Shown here: one piece after another, positions 34,205-44,129 of the stretch
Layout: each line of letters starts with the position of its first letter
Numbering within the stretch: the stretch's first letter is position 1
Source: JAFGGG01 sp964638895
GTDB taxonomy: Bacteria; Spirochaetota; Spirochaetia; SZUA-6; RPPD01
Assembly: GCA_964638895.1 (NCBI GenBank)
Contig: CAZWYY010000003.1
Coordinates: 29,706-93,705, forward strand
Direction of reading: 5' to 3'
DNA length: 64,000 nt
The notes under the pieces: model-generated
The model's input: only the letters and a program-made list of their open reading frames with translations
Database searches by the model: none
Told to the model about the DNA's origin: nothing
Translations under genes and position numbers: made by a program

Positions 34205-35503
34205 TTAGCAATAAGCGAATGTTATGGCATGGTAAAGATTTTTTAATTTATGCCCCGCGTTGTTCCAATGGATGTTTTTAAGTTCATAATTACATTTATC
34301 TACAATATCCTTGGCGAGTTTTTCATCCTGCAACACGTTGACGATAACCGAGGCCAGTTTTTCCACGTCCCAGAAATCAACCTTGATTGCATCCTTTAAT
34401 ACTTCGGTCACGCCCGATTGCTTGGAGAGAATGATAGGAACATCGTATAAGAGGGCTTCAAAGGCCGTGATCCCAAAGGGCTCGGAAACCGAAGGCATAA
34501 CATAGAGATCACTCATGGCGTATATTTTTTCAACTTCCACGCGGTTTAAAAATCCCGTAAAATGAAACCGGTCGGTTATCTTCAGGCTCGCGGCCCGCGA
34601 GATGAGCTTGGGCATCATATCGCCGCTGCCCGCCATGACAAATCGTACATTTTTCATTTTTTTAAGCACAAGGTTGGCCGCCTCGATAAAATAATCCGGG
34701 CCTTTCTGCATGGTAACCCGCCCTAAAAACAACACATATTTGTCGGGCAGGTTCTTTTCGATTCCAAAACGTTCAATCTGCCTTTGTTTTTCCACGGCAT
34801 TGTGCACAACAACAATTTTATGTGGATCGATCCCATAATGCGAAACAATGGTATTCTTGGTGTAATAACTTACGGCCACGATTTTATCCGCTTGCTCCAT
34901 ACCGAATTTTTCGATGTTAAACACGTTATTGTTCATATTTTCACCACTGCGATCGTATTCCGTGGCATGAATATGGATAATAAGGGGTTTGCCGCTGGCC
35001 TTCTTGGCCGCTACTCCGGCCAGAATCGTCACCCAGTCGTGTGAGTGGATAATGTCAAAATCCTTGAGGCTCCCAAGGTATTCCCCGATGATACTGTAGC
35101 GAAATACCTCGTTCATCAAATCCTTGCCGTAATTGCCGCTGAAGGCCATAATGGAGCCCGGTAAAGCACCTGTTTGCTGCGCAGTAAGGTTCTGGTACTT
35201 GGTAAAGAATTCCACCGTGTTGGTCTGGGTGTAATAGGGTGAGATTGAGCCGTCAAGCATCTGCTTGGTGGTTTTAAATGAGGCGCTGGCTTCCATCCGC
35301 GACCTGTAGTCTTCGCTGAGCTGGATTTCATCAGCCGCCACAATCTCTATCTGATTTTCACTGTATATACCACGTTTGGTGGGAAGTACCAGTTTAATAT
35401 GTACATCGTTGTTGATGAGGCCCCTCGTAATCCCGTAACAGGCCATACCCAGGCCTCCGCTGATAAACGGCGGGAACTCCCATCCGAACATTAATACTTT
35501 CAT
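34205..35503 (-). CDS. GT4-family glycosyltransferase
   Basis: 432-residue cytoplasmic GT-B glycosyltransferase. The N-terminal domain opens with MFGWEFPPFISGGLGMACYG, the donor-loop start of starch/glycogen-synthase-like enzymes; HSHDWVT and HIHATEYDRSG follow. The C-terminal nucleotide-sugar domain has LGRVTMQKGPDYFIEA and the E-x7-E motif EPFGITAFE. An excellent ribosome binding site AAGGAGGTTAAC precedes the ATG. Its position between debranching enzyme and GH57 implies a role in alpha-glucan synthesis, perhaps priming or elongation; donor and acceptor are unknown. Confidence 0.88.
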   Translation of the reverse strand: MKVLMFGWEFPPFISGGLGMACYGITRGLINNDVHIKLVLPTKRGIYSENQIEIVAADEIQLSEDYRSRMEASASFKTTKQMLDGSISPYYTQTNTVEFFTKYQNLTAQQTGALPGSIMAFSGNYGKDLMNEVFRYSIIGEYLGSLKDFDIIHSHDWVTILAGVAAKKASGKPLIIHIHATEYDRSGENMNNNVFNIEKFGMEQADKIVAVSYYTKNTIVSHYGIDPHKIVVVHNAVEKQRQIERFGIEKNLPDKYVLFLGRVTMQKGPDYFIEAANLVLKKMKNVRFVMAGSGDMMPKLISRAASLKITDRFHFTGFLNRVEVEKIYAMSDLYVMPSVSEPFGITAFEALLYDVPIILSKQSGVTEVLKDAIKVDFWDVEKLASVIVNVLQDEKLAKDIVDKCNYELKNIHWNNAGHKLKNLYHAITFAYC

Positions 35504-35586
35504 AAATAGTTAACCTCCTTGCCGGGTTCGTTTTTAAAATCAAGCAATATATTTAAGTATATTTATACGGCTTAAATAAAGCAAAT

Positions 35587-37551
35587 TTATTCTTTGTCTG
35601 TTTTAAAAGAATTCAACATACGGATGACTTCCGCCATACTCCAGGCCTGTGCGATAGTTCCGTTTGCCGTAAAGGGGGGGGTAGGGGTGAATATTTCCGA
35701 AATGTGTAACAGGCCGCTTTCTGACATATGAGACGTCCAGAGTTCCTTGAACGCGGCGTTGCAGTACTCATCCGCCTGATGCCTGTCATCCATGATTTTT
35801 CTGCACGCGTCATGGAATATCCCGATCAGCCACGGCCAGACCATGCCCTGATGGTACGCTTGATCGCGCTTGTCCTGGTCTCCGCTATAGTCGGCGCGGT
35901 ATAAAGGATTCTGCGGAGACAGGGTGCGCAGGCCGTAGGGTGTCACCAGGTGCTGTTGTACGGTGGAAAGTATTTTTTTTGCGCTCTCCGGCCGTATGCA
36001 GGTATAGGGAAGCCCTACGGCGAAGAGTTGATTGGGCCTGATGTGGGCTTCTTTATCGTGCTCGTCCCTGTATACGTCAATCAGGCACTGGGTTTCGGGG
36101 TTCCAGAACAGGGTTTCAAAATGAGTCTCAAACCTCTGTTTAAGGTCCAGATACAGCTTTTTTTGCGCAGCACCCAGTACCGGGGCAAAATCATTAAGCA
36201 GGAAACACAGCGCGTTATAAAAAAGCGCGTTTACCTCGACCGCCGCACCGTAACGCGGGGTAACCGGAAGCCCGTTGGCCTTGGCGTCCATCCAGGTAAG
36301 TTGTGTTTGTGGGCTGCCGGAGAACACAAGCCCGTTGTCATGCATCTGTGAAATTTGTGTATAGTTGTGAACAATACCTTCGATTATGTTGAGCAGTGTC
36401 TTTATAAAATGCTTCTCCACGCCGGCTTTATCATTTGTATATTCAAGGTATTGTTGTACGGCCCTGAAAAAAAGCAGCGAAGTATCGATTGAATTGTAGG
36501 AGTGGTTCTTTCCGGTTGAGGTTACGTTCGGCAGCAGACCGTGCTTTTCGTACTGCGCGTATTTTTTAAGAATGGCAAAAGCGGTTTTTTGTTCGCCTCG
36601 GCACAAGGTGATGCCGGGCAGGGAGATCATGGTGTCTCGCCCCCATTCGCCGAACCACTGGTACCCGGCCGTAATCCCGGTATGCCGGTCCGTGAGGTAG
36701 TGCTCCGCCTGAACCTTGAGAGTGGAAAGCGGCTCGGACTCCCCGGAAAAACGGGTTTTCAGCTCTTTTATGCGTTTAAGCTCTTGCTGCCATTCGGCGG
36801 CGATTGTCCCTTCCGGTTTGTTAACGGAGGCACGGATAATAACCTGATCTCCTTGTTTCAGCTTGACCTCGAACACGCCCGGCGTAAACAGGTCTTCATG
36901 GTAATTATAGCCCCGGTTTTGTTCCTCAAGGTATTCGAAGTTCTTCCACCAGCCGGGCGCCGGATAGAAAATGGAGCGATGGGACGTTTGCAGATAGAGG
37001 GCGGGAAGTCCCTCATAGGGATCGATCTTGAAGCCGTTTTCCTCAAAGTAGGTACGAGGACGGATTGAAGTATTCTCAAATACCAGCTCATGAATTTTCC
37101 TATAGGCTAAAAAGGGTGTGATTTTAAAGAGTAATGGTTTTTTCGCCTCCACCACCTCGTAGATCACCAGTACGGTGGGCTGGAAACGGGGCATGCAGCA
37201 TGTCTTTGTAATACAGATCTCACCCAGCCTATAGGTAGTCTGCGGCAGGTATTCACAGTCGAACCGTGTAATGTATTGATGTCCGGTGGGGGAGAAAACT
37301 CCCGGGAACCTGTTGGTGGCAAGATTATGGTCTTTTTTATCGAATGAAACCGCGCAGTCGAGTTTGGAAAGCAGCATAAAGACGCCGTTTTGCTCCTCAA
37401 CGGGCAGGGCCAAAAGTCCGTGGTATTTGCGTGTATGGCAGTCTATAATGGAGCTTGAGGCATATCCCCCATCGCCGTTGGTCAGGAGGTATTCTTTGGT
37501 CAGCGATTCTTTCAGGTTAAGAAGATGATCGCGTTGCAAGGATATGTTCAT
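35587..37551 (-). CDS. Glycogen debranching enzyme (amylo-alpha-1,6-glucosidase, GH133)
   Basis: Hydrolyses alpha-1,6 branch stubs of glycogen. The N-terminal domain has EYLLTNGDGGYASSS and DCHTRKYHGLL, the family hallmark. The (alpha/alpha)6 catalytic domain has WFGEWGRDTMISLPG and, later, IRPNQLFAVGLPY and YHQGMVWPWLIG. At 654 residues it has the bacterial single-function length, without the transferase domain of eukaryotic enzymes. No signal peptide. The next gene downstream is the GT4 gene after 83 bases; the upstream beta-propeller gene ends 33 bases before its start. Confidence 0.92.
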   Translation of the reverse strand: MNISLQRDHLLNLKESLTKEYLLTNGDGGYASSSIIDCHTRKYHGLLALPVEEQNGVFMLLSKLDCAVSFDKKDHNLATNRFPGVFSPTGHQYITRFDCEYLPQTTYRLGEICITKTCCMPRFQPTVLVIYEVVEAKKPLLFKITPFLAYRKIHELVFENTSIRPRTYFEENGFKIDPYEGLPALYLQTSHRSIFYPAPGWWKNFEYLEEQNRGYNYHEDLFTPGVFEVKLKQGDQVIIRASVNKPEGTIAAEWQQELKRIKELKTRFSGESEPLSTLKVQAEHYLTDRHTGITAGYQWFGEWGRDTMISLPGITLCRGEQKTAFAILKKYAQYEKHGLLPNVTSTGKNHSYNSIDTSLLFFRAVQQYLEYTNDKAGVEKHFIKTLLNIIEGIVHNYTQISQMHDNGLVFSGSPQTQLTWMDAKANGLPVTPRYGAAVEVNALFYNALCFLLNDFAPVLGAAQKKLYLDLKQRFETHFETLFWNPETQCLIDVYRDEHDKEAHIRPNQLFAVGLPYTCIRPESAKKILSTVQQHLVTPYGLRTLSPQNPLYRADYSGDQDKRDQAYHQGMVWPWLIGIFHDACRKIMDDRHQADEYCNAAFKELWTSHMSESGLLHISEIFTPTPPFTANGTIAQAWSMAEVIRMLNSFKTDKE

Positions 37552-37584
37552 GTCGCCCTCCTTTTAGACCTCGTATACTATACC

Positions 37585-38838
37585 CTAAAACACTTCCTCT
37601 AGTACATAAAAATAGTAGGCATCGGTGCCGAATACCAGCCACCTGCCCGCACTGATGGGGGAACTCAGGATGGCCCCCTGGATATCCATCCGCCACATCA
37701 GCCCCCCCGTGGCCGCCGAAAGGCAGACCAGGCGCGGGGGCGTACCGTGCTCATCGCCCAGGGTCCCGAAATAGATTCTGTCACCGGCCACAAGCGGCGC
37801 GCTGCTTGTGGGCTGATCCAGGGCTGTTTGCCAGGCAACCCGGCCGGAGTCCGCGTAAAAGGCCCTGACCAGGGTATCACCGCTGGTGTAAATAACCAGG
37901 TTGTTCCAAATTGCGGGCGCCATATAATCCAAGAGCTCGATGCTTCTGTAAAACACGTCAAAGGCGTAAAGTTCCTTGCTTTCCTTCAAACGCGATTTGT
38001 CATGATGCTCCCAGAGCGTGTCGCCGGTATGTTTGTCAAGCGCAAAATAATCATATGAAAGCTCGTAAAATCCGTAGGTGCAGATGGCATAATGCAGCCT
38101 GTCGCCCTCAATGGCGGGGAAGGAAAACCAAAGGGGGTCATGGCCCTCGGTGTCGATAAGCCACAGGTATTTTTTATTCTTGATATCGTAAGCGCCGAAG
38201 CTTTGCGATCTCTCCGGGGGGCCGGGGGCGAAATACATGACATTTTCGTCTATTTGGAAGCTGTAATATATCCACACGGGGTTTGGTATGGAGAAACGCA
38301 GCTTGCCGTCCAGCGAAAGAAAAAAGGTGGATCCCCCGTGACTGCAGAACACGATATAATCATCATACCTGGTTACCGTGGACAGCACCTTGGCCCCCGC
38401 GTCAAAGGACCATTTTTCATGGCCGTCCTTTAAGGCCACCGCGTATACCTTGCCGTCATTGGAGCCGAAATATACCGTATCGTCATCGACATAGGGGGTT
38501 GAGTTGATCTCACCCTTGGTCTTGAAAATCCAGCGCATGTACCCGGTGGTCAGGTCAAAGGCGTAAAAGTTACCGTCCGTGGCCCCGAAATAGATTGTAT
38601 CGTTTTTCAGCAGGGGCGAGTTAAACGAGGTGGCCTTCTCCTGGTTGGTCTGCAGCTGGATCTTCCAGCGAACCGCCAGGGGCGGGTTGAGCCCGTTGGG
38701 AGTGCTGCCCCTGCCCTGGCTGTTACGGAACATGAACCAGTCGGCCTGCTGCTCGCAGCCTGTGCACAGGAACACCAGCGCGGCCAGAAGCAGGCAGAGA
38801 ACTAGATAACGATGTAACCCCGTGTGTCTTGCTACCAT
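37585..38838 (-). CDS. PQQ-like beta-propeller lipoprotein
   Basis: 417-residue predicted lipoprotein. Start ATG 38838 gives a proper signal peptide (RYLVLCLLLAALVFLCTGC) with lipobox LCTGC; a longer frame upstream would place it far from the N-terminus. The mature part has repeated propeller blades with the YFGxxDGxxYAxDxxTG pattern (IYFGATDGNFYAFDLTTG, VYFGSNDGKVYAVALKDG). Such proteins serve as scaffolds (BamB-like) or enzymes; no PQQ ligand set can be judged by eye. It overlaps the transglutaminase gene by 7 bases and belongs to the MoxR-DUF58 operon. Confidence 0.85.
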   Translation of the reverse strand: MVARHTGLHRYLVLCLLLAALVFLCTGCEQQADWFMFRNSQGRGSTPNGLNPPLAVRWKIQLQTNQEKATSFNSPLLKNDTIYFGATDGNFYAFDLTTGYMRWIFKTKGEINSTPYVDDDTVYFGSNDGKVYAVALKDGHEKWSFDAGAKVLSTVTRYDDYIVFCSHGGSTFFLSLDGKLRFSIPNPVWIYYSFQIDENVMYFAPGPPERSQSFGAYDIKNKKYLWLIDTEGHDPLWFSFPAIEGDRLHYAICTYGFYELSYDYFALDKHTGDTLWEHHDKSRLKESKELYAFDVFYRSIELLDYMAPAIWNNLVIYTSGDTLVRAFYADSGRVAWQTALDQPTSSAPLVAGDRIYFGTLGDEHGTPPRLVCLSAATGGLMWRMDIQGAILSSPISAGRWLVFGTDAYYFYVLEEVF

Positions 38839-41030
38839 TTGTAAAATAACCCCCTCAGGCTGAACCAGCTTTTTACACGGTTCGTAAACCCTCTTTGGCC
38901 CGGTGCTCTCACCAGTTCCGCATACTCCCGCCGGAGCGCACTCCACAGACTCTTCCTGTTTTCAGGGTTTATGCTCGTCTTATAACGAAGCTCGGTATAG
39001 ATTCGGGCGAACCCGTCCAGTTCCGGATACTGCAGGGCGTATTCATTTATGGTTTGGTGTGACTTTTTTACGTTATAACCCCGGAAGGCCAGGCGCATCA
39101 GCAGCAGTACGTACAGTGCGTGCAACCCACCTGCGTTATTGTTTCTGCTGCGGAGGCCGTAATAGGCAAGCAGCCCGAAGCGGTAGACGTACAGGGCTAT
39201 GATCAGCAGCACAAAAAGCGCGCCCAGGATGATTAAAATTACAAAAATGGTATGAACAATATCCCCCTGGAGGATGTTCTGCTCTTCGGGTTTTTTTTCG
39301 TCATAGGGAATGATCACCTTCCAGTTGTTGGGGTCCTGCCCACCCTGCGGAGGCCTGGCGAACTGGGTTGTTTCGATATCAATCCAGCCGAATACGGGCA
39401 TATACACCTGGGCCCAGGAGTGCCGGTGGGAGGAGGTTACCAAGTAAATCTCATTTTCCGGAAAGTTTTTCAGGATGTCAAGCTGCTGCCTGAGAATCCG
39501 CACGCCCCGTTTGTGGGCCGGTGTCTGCAGCCTGGCCGATACCAGGTACCCGGTGACCACTCGTGACGGAATACCTATGGACCTGGCCAGCAGGGCAAAG
39601 GCGTTGGAAAACTCCGTGCAGTCCCCGCTTCTTGTTTCAAACAAAAATTTGCCTATCGCCTTTACCGAGGTGTCGTCACTGAATCCGGCTTTATACTGGT
39701 AGGGACGAAAATATTGCAGTAGCAGAAAAATCTTGCCGAAAGGGGTGAGGTTGTTCTTCCGGATCTCCCCGGTCAGGTCCAGCACATTCTGTTTCAATTG
39801 AGGATCCAAGGGCAGCTCCAGATAGGGTTTAAGGGCCTGTCTTTGCTCCGGGCTTAAATCCGGGAGTTTGAAGAGCTCCGGGGCCGAGGCCAGGCTCAGG
39901 CCCGAGGAAAAGGCGTAACTATACCGGAAGGGCGCCGATTCTTCGCTTAACGAGACCGGCTCAACCGAAAAAGGGATGTAGGCCAGGTAGCGCTCCGGGG
40001 TAATTGAGAACACCTGCACATCATGGGCTTTTCGTGTTTGACTGTAGCGCTCCTGCCCGGGCCAGAACCAGGTCTGCAGGAGGTGCCTGTCTCTCAAGCC
40101 GTTGAGCTCGGTGTCCTCCAGTAAGGTATCGTCGGCCTGAACAAACCCCTTTTGCGCGTCAAAGTGACTTAGGTAAGTACCGGCCGCGTACAGGGTGTCG
40201 ACATTGGTAACCACCAGCATGGCCGCGTACTGGGTGTTGTTTTTACGGGTCAGCGAATGCCAGCGGTCCCTGGGTACACCCTCGAGATTGTTGCCGCTTT
40301 TGCCCTGTCCGCCGTTACGGTCAGGACTCCCTATATCCGAATTGTTGTCTACGGAAAGCGGTTTTGACTCCGGGGGCTCGCCCAGCTCATTGAGGACGAT
40401 CGAGTGCCTGATAAAATCCGGGGGCAAAATCAGGGCAACCGCGAGGATAAGCGGCACACTCAAACCCACAAAGAGCGCCAGCTCCCCGCCGCTTTTCTTA
40501 TGCAGCCCTTCGTCAAAGGAGGCAAGGTAGATCACCAGCGCGTGCAGGCAGAAGGCGGAGATGGCCGTTATCAGGATGACCTGGGTGAATCCGTGACTGG
40601 CGAGCGCGATTTCCTCGGAGGCCCGTGAAAACCCAAGCAGCCGGTAGTAAATGACGCCGAAATAAAACAGTTCAAGCACGGCAAACACCCTGCCCCTGCC
40701 CCCACTTTTAAACACCAGCGCGGTTGACAGAAAGGCGAGCACCCCGCCCGTAAAAAACCCCAACGTCGACAGGGTGAGGCCCGTGACGATCAGCGAGGTA
40801 AGCGCGTTGCACACAAGCCCGGCTGTGATCCATTGGCCGAAGGTAAGAAGCGGCGGCGCCAGGAAAAAGGCGATAAACATTTCTATTGGAATCAGAAAAA
40901 ACCAGAACACCCATCCAGGGATATCGAATGGCACCACGATCGCCGGATGGAACAACGGCAGGCAGATTACCGTTACGTACAACAGCAGGCGGGTAAAAAA
41001 CAGTGATGTAAGTTTAACCTGGTGTTTCAT
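38832..41030 (-). CDS. Membrane transglutaminase-like protein
   Basis: 732-residue inner-membrane protein: about six N-terminal helices (10-215), a large extracytoplasmic region with a transglutaminase core, and a final membrane helix (about 610-635) with a cytoplasmic tail. The papain-like triad is intact: Cys in RSGDCTEFSNAF (about 469), His in HRHSWAQVYMP (about 540) and Asp in GWIDIETT (about 551). This architecture is the usual partner of DUF58 and MoxR genes. Substrate and reaction (crosslinking or proteolysis) are unknown. It overlaps DUF58 by 4 bases. Confidence 0.9.
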   Translation of the reverse strand: MKHQVKLTSLFFTRLLLYVTVICLPLFHPAIVVPFDIPGWVFWFFLIPIEMFIAFFLAPPLLTFGQWITAGLVCNALTSLIVTGLTLSTLGFFTGGVLAFLSTALVFKSGGRGRVFAVLELFYFGVIYYRLLGFSRASEEIALASHGFTQVILITAISAFCLHALVIYLASFDEGLHKKSGGELALFVGLSVPLILAVALILPPDFIRHSIVLNELGEPPESKPLSVDNNSDIGSPDRNGGQGKSGNNLEGVPRDRWHSLTRKNNTQYAAMLVVTNVDTLYAAGTYLSHFDAQKGFVQADDTLLEDTELNGLRDRHLLQTWFWPGQERYSQTRKAHDVQVFSITPERYLAYIPFSVEPVSLSEESAPFRYSYAFSSGLSLASAPELFKLPDLSPEQRQALKPYLELPLDPQLKQNVLDLTGEIRKNNLTPFGKIFLLLQYFRPYQYKAGFSDDTSVKAIGKFLFETRSGDCTEFSNAFALLARSIGIPSRVVTGYLVSARLQTPAHKRGVRILRQQLDILKNFPENEIYLVTSSHRHSWAQVYMPVFGWIDIETTQFARPPQGGQDPNNWKVIIPYDEKKPEEQNILQGDIVHTIFVILIILGALFVLLIIALYVYRFGLLAYYGLRSRNNNAGGLHALYVLLLMRLAFRGYNVKKSHQTINEYALQYPELDGFARIYTELRYKTSINPENRKSLWSALRREYAELVRAPGQRGFTNRVKSWFSLRGLFYKW

Positions 41031-42304
41031 AGCAGCCTGGCCGTTACATTAATCTCTTCGAGGGCCGCGGTATTTCCGTCGGGAAGCAACGGCGGAACAT
41101 GGGTTTTTTCCCTGCGCAGTACCCATAATCCGGGGAACGAAAGGCTGGGAAGGGGTTTAAGCAGGGAAAACGCGGCATTCCGCGCCTGTCCCGGGCCTGA
41201 AGCGGTGCGGAAAATACGCAGTTTTGATTTGGCCAGGGCGGCGACAAGCCGCGGCAGCTGGGTGTCGAATGGCGTGGTAAAGATAAATACCTCACCGGGA
41301 TGCGGGATGTACGTATTGTTGGTCAGAGTGTGATAATGGATGGTACTTAAGGTAAGGCTGAACCGCTCAAGATCGTCCTCGGTTTCTATGGAAAATTTAT
41401 CCTGGTTGGTGATAACCTCGAAATTGTAGTCCGGGTAGATTTTTTTTACAGCCCTGATAAAGGAGAGCAGCCAGCCCTTTATGACATTGAGGTGAACGAT
41501 GGATTCCATAGATTCCTGCGAATGTTTGCGGTAGTTTTGGAAAAAAACCGTTAGCAGCCTGGTTTTCTCCTGGGTAATATGGGACACTTTGGTGATCAGC
41601 GCGGCGATTCTGCCCGATGTTTTCCAGTTTATATCCCGTAGCTTGTCCCCGGCCATGTATTCACGTTGGTAATACCGTTCCTCACTGGTATCCTTTTTTC
41701 TGATGGTATCCTCCAGTCCGTCCATGGTCAGGGAGGGAGATTCGTCCTGCCGGAGGATAAGGGGGGGACGAACAACAAGCGTTCTCTGCAAGGCGGGCGT
41801 GAAGCGCGCCCTTGTCAGGCCGAATACGTCCTTTACGCGCAATGAGCCTGAGGCTTTGAACAAGCCGCACAGCGGGAAGTATAAGGGGAACCTGAGTTCT
41901 TTGGGGTTCTGGCCGTAAAACTCACTTAAAAATAAAAACGACTCCTTTTCCGCCACATACAAACGGCCCCGTAGGGCGAAATGCAGACGGAAAAAGGGCA
42001 GCAGGCGTAGTCCCTCACAATAAATACGGTTTTGTTCTTCGCTTCCCGCGTATAAAGCGGCAGTACTGTCCCATTCGTATTCCGGTTTCGCCGAGGTCGC
42101 CACCTGTGCACGGCCCAGGACACTCAGGATAAATAGGAGGGTTACGGCAAAAACGCCCAGAATAAAGCTAAAAGGATTCAGGCTTATGAGTGCGTCCCAC
42201 AGCAGGGCGATACCGCACATAAAAAGCAGGCTTCCGGTGAGGGTCAGCGGGTAGTAGTAAAGAAAACGTTTTAAGAATTGTATGACGATATTATATGAAC
42301 GCAT
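41027..42304 (-). CDS. DUF58 domain protein
   Basis: 425-residue protein with two N-terminal membrane helices (about 14-62) and a cytoplasmic DUF58/VWA-like domain. The family signature appears as AGDKLRDINWKTSGRIAALI (canonical GDxxRDIDWKxSAR). DUF58 proteins work with MoxR ATPases in assembling or activating envelope or enzyme complexes; the target is unknown. It starts one base after the MoxR stop and overlaps the transglutaminase gene by 4 bases. Confidence 0.9.
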   Translation of the reverse strand: MRSYNIVIQFLKRFLYYYPLTLTGSLLFMCGIALLWDALISLNPFSFILGVFAVTLLFILSVLGRAQVATSAKPEYEWDSTAALYAGSEEQNRIYCEGLRLLPFFRLHFALRGRLYVAEKESFLFLSEFYGQNPKELRFPLYFPLCGLFKASGSLRVKDVFGLTRARFTPALQRTLVVRPPLILRQDESPSLTMDGLEDTIRKKDTSEERYYQREYMAGDKLRDINWKTSGRIAALITKVSHITQEKTRLLTVFFQNYRKHSQESMESIVHLNVIKGWLLSFIRAVKKIYPDYNFEVITNQDKFSIETEDDLERFSLTLSTIHYHTLTNNTYIPHPGEVFIFTTPFDTQLPRLVAALAKSKLRIFRTASGPGQARNAAFSLLKPLPSLSFPGLWVLRREKTHVPPLLPDGNTAALEEINVTARLL

Positions 42305-43321
42305 CTATGCTTTTTGCTTAACTAAAAAATGTTTACGGAACTCATCCACGGGAACGGATTTGACTATTTCCTGCAGCACCTTTTCCGCCGGAACCGATGA
42401 GTCTTTTATTACCAGGCGGTGGGCGACCGCGTTGATGAAGAGTTCCTGGATATGATCAAGGGTGACAAAACTTTCACCGCGGATAAGCGCCAACGAACGG
42501 GCCAGGCGCGAAAGTTTCACCCCGGTACGGGGGCTTGCCCCCATAATGATTTCGGGATGGACCCGGGTTTTTTTAATGCAGGCCACGATATAATCGATGA
42601 TATCGGGATGGATTTCTATACTGTCCACCAGGTTTTGCCATTTCAGAAGCTCATCCGAGTCCATAACGGGTGAAAAGTTTTTCCAGCCGTCAAGCCTGCC
42701 GTGTTGTTTGATGATCTCCGCTTCATCGTGCGCCCCGGGCAGCCCGATGGAAAGCTGCAGCATAAACCTGTCAAGCTGCGGCGCGGGCAAGGGGAAAAGA
42801 TGCGCGCCCTTCAGGTTCATGGTGGCGATGATAAAAAACGGGTTGGGCAGTGTATAAGTTTTCCCTTCAATGGTTATGGTGTTTTCCTCCATGGCCTGAA
42901 AGAAGCTGCCCTGAGTTTTAGGGGTAAGCAGGTTAATCTCATCGCAGAGTACGAAGTGGGCGAAGATTGGTCCGCGCATGAATATAAAATCCCGGCCCGA
43001 GCTGTCCGGTCTGTTATATCCCAGGATGTCCTGCGGCAGAAGGTCAACGGTACATTGGATGCGGTTGAAGGGATCTACCTTTACCTCCTGGCCTTTTGTC
43101 TGCTTTACCTTCCAGGTTATGGAGCCTGCCAGGGCCCGTGCCAGTGAGGTTTTGCCCACACCGTGGGAATCGGCAAGCAGTACGTGACCGCCCGCTATTT
43201 TCGACGCCAGCAGATACTCAAGTTTCACGGTATCTATATAGATAACTGATTTGATATTGTCTATTAGACGTGATATACCCTTTTTTACCCTCAGAGTTTG
43301 TGTATCGATTGTTGTATTCAT
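42305..43321 (-). CDS. MoxR-family AAA+ ATPase
   Basis: 338-residue chaperone-like ATPase. Walker A is GVGKTSLARALA, Walker B LCDEINLLTPKTQ, sensor 1 IIATMNLKG, and the arginine-finger region PAPQLDRFMLQL. First gene of the MoxR-DUF58-transglutaminase-propeller operon. MoxR proteins usually insert cofactors or help assemble their operon partners. The 126 bases before it are shared with the divergent SH3 lipoprotein gene. Confidence 0.92.
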   Translation of the reverse strand: MNTTIDTQTLRVKKGISRLIDNIKSVIYIDTVKLEYLLASKIAGGHVLLADSHGVGKTSLARALAGSITWKVKQTKGQEVKVDPFNRIQCTVDLLPQDILGYNRPDSSGRDFIFMRGPIFAHFVLCDEINLLTPKTQGSFFQAMEENTITIEGKTYTLPNPFFIIATMNLKGAHLFPLPAPQLDRFMLQLSIGLPGAHDEAEIIKQHGRLDGWKNFSPVMDSDELLKWQNLVDSIEIHPDIIDYIVACIKKTRVHPEIIMGASPRTGVKLSRLARSLALIRGESFVTLDHIQELFINAVAHRLVIKDSSVPAEKVLQEIVKSVPVDEFRKHFLVKQKA

Positions 43322-43447
43322 ATAGTCTAATATAGAGAGAAATTAAAAAAAGGGCAATAAAAACACGATTACCCGGTTATTCTACTTGATCATCGGAACG
43401 GAATTTCCCACAATGAGGGGTAAAGTATAATTTGTACGGAGAGATGT

Positions 43448-44098
43448 ATGCTTAAAATGAGATTTCTAACGCTTCTCTGTCTGTTTTTACTCATTCTGTC
43501 CTGTTCCAAAGAAGAACAAGCAAGTCCGGATAAGGGAGAAACCGTTTATACGGGCAAAGCGCAGCCGCGCTGGGTGAATGCAACGGCGGGGCTGCGGATC
43601 AGGGATGACGCAAGCCTGGACAGCAATGTCATCGGGGCCATTCCATACGGAGAAAAGGTGATTCTGCTGCATGAACAGGATAAAGAGGAAGAGATAGACG
43701 GTATATCGGGCAGGTGGAGCAGAATACGCTGGCAGGATAAAGAAGGGTGGGTGTTCGGAGGTTTTTTGCAGAAAGACGAGATTATAATGCCCAATACGGA
43801 AAAAGCGGCCGTGCAGCTTTCGGGGAGATATGATCTTGTGGAGGATGAATACCGCTCTCAATATATAGATTTTAAAAAAAACAATACATGTATTTTTATC
43901 TTTAATTTTTGCCAGGGCTTCGGAGAGGTTGCGGGTACCTACAAAGTGGAAGACGATACCGTCTCGATAAACATCACCGAGGATGTGGTAATGAAATGCA
44001 AAATCCTTTCACCCTACGAGCTGGAAATAATTGAAAACGCCGAACTGTTTACCTGTTACAATCTGCAAAACGGAACGCGTCTGGTGAAAAACAAATAA
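43448..44098 (+). CDS. SH3-domain lipoprotein
   Basis: 216-residue predicted lipoprotein: hydrophobic segment FLTLLCLFLLIL and lipobox LILSC (Cys about 19). Residues about 42-110 form a bacterial SH3 domain (GLRIRDDASLDSNVIGAIPYG, WSRIRWQDKEGWVFGGFL), which usually binds peptidoglycan or peptides. The C-terminal half (115-216) is a separate beta-rich domain with FKKNNTCIFIFNF and CKILSPYELEI. A perfect TATAAT lies at 43426-43431 but with no good -35. It precedes the GT3 gene by 31 bases. Confidence 0.85.
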   Translation: MLKMRFLTLLCLFLLILSCSKEEQASPDKGETVYTGKAQPRWVNATAGLRIRDDASLDSNVIGAIPYGEKVILLHEQDKEEEIDGISGRWSRIRWQDKEGWVFGGFLQKDEIIMPNTEKAAVQLSGRYDLVEDEYRSQYIDFKKNNTCIFIFNFCQGFGEVAGTYKVEDDTVSINITEDVVMKCKILSPYELEIIENAELFTCYNLQNGTRLVKNK

Positions 44099-44129
44099 GA
44101 ACCGCGCAGGCGTAGCTGCAGGATATTAT

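Noticed and set aside
35504..35586. Promoter before the GT4 gene
   Set aside because: The gap is AT-rich with TATA-like strings, but no -35/-10 pair has acceptable spacing; only the strong ribosome binding site is convincing.
38839..38946. N-terminal extension of the propeller lipoprotein
   Set aside because: It would bury the signal peptide; ATG 38838 places the lipobox correctly.
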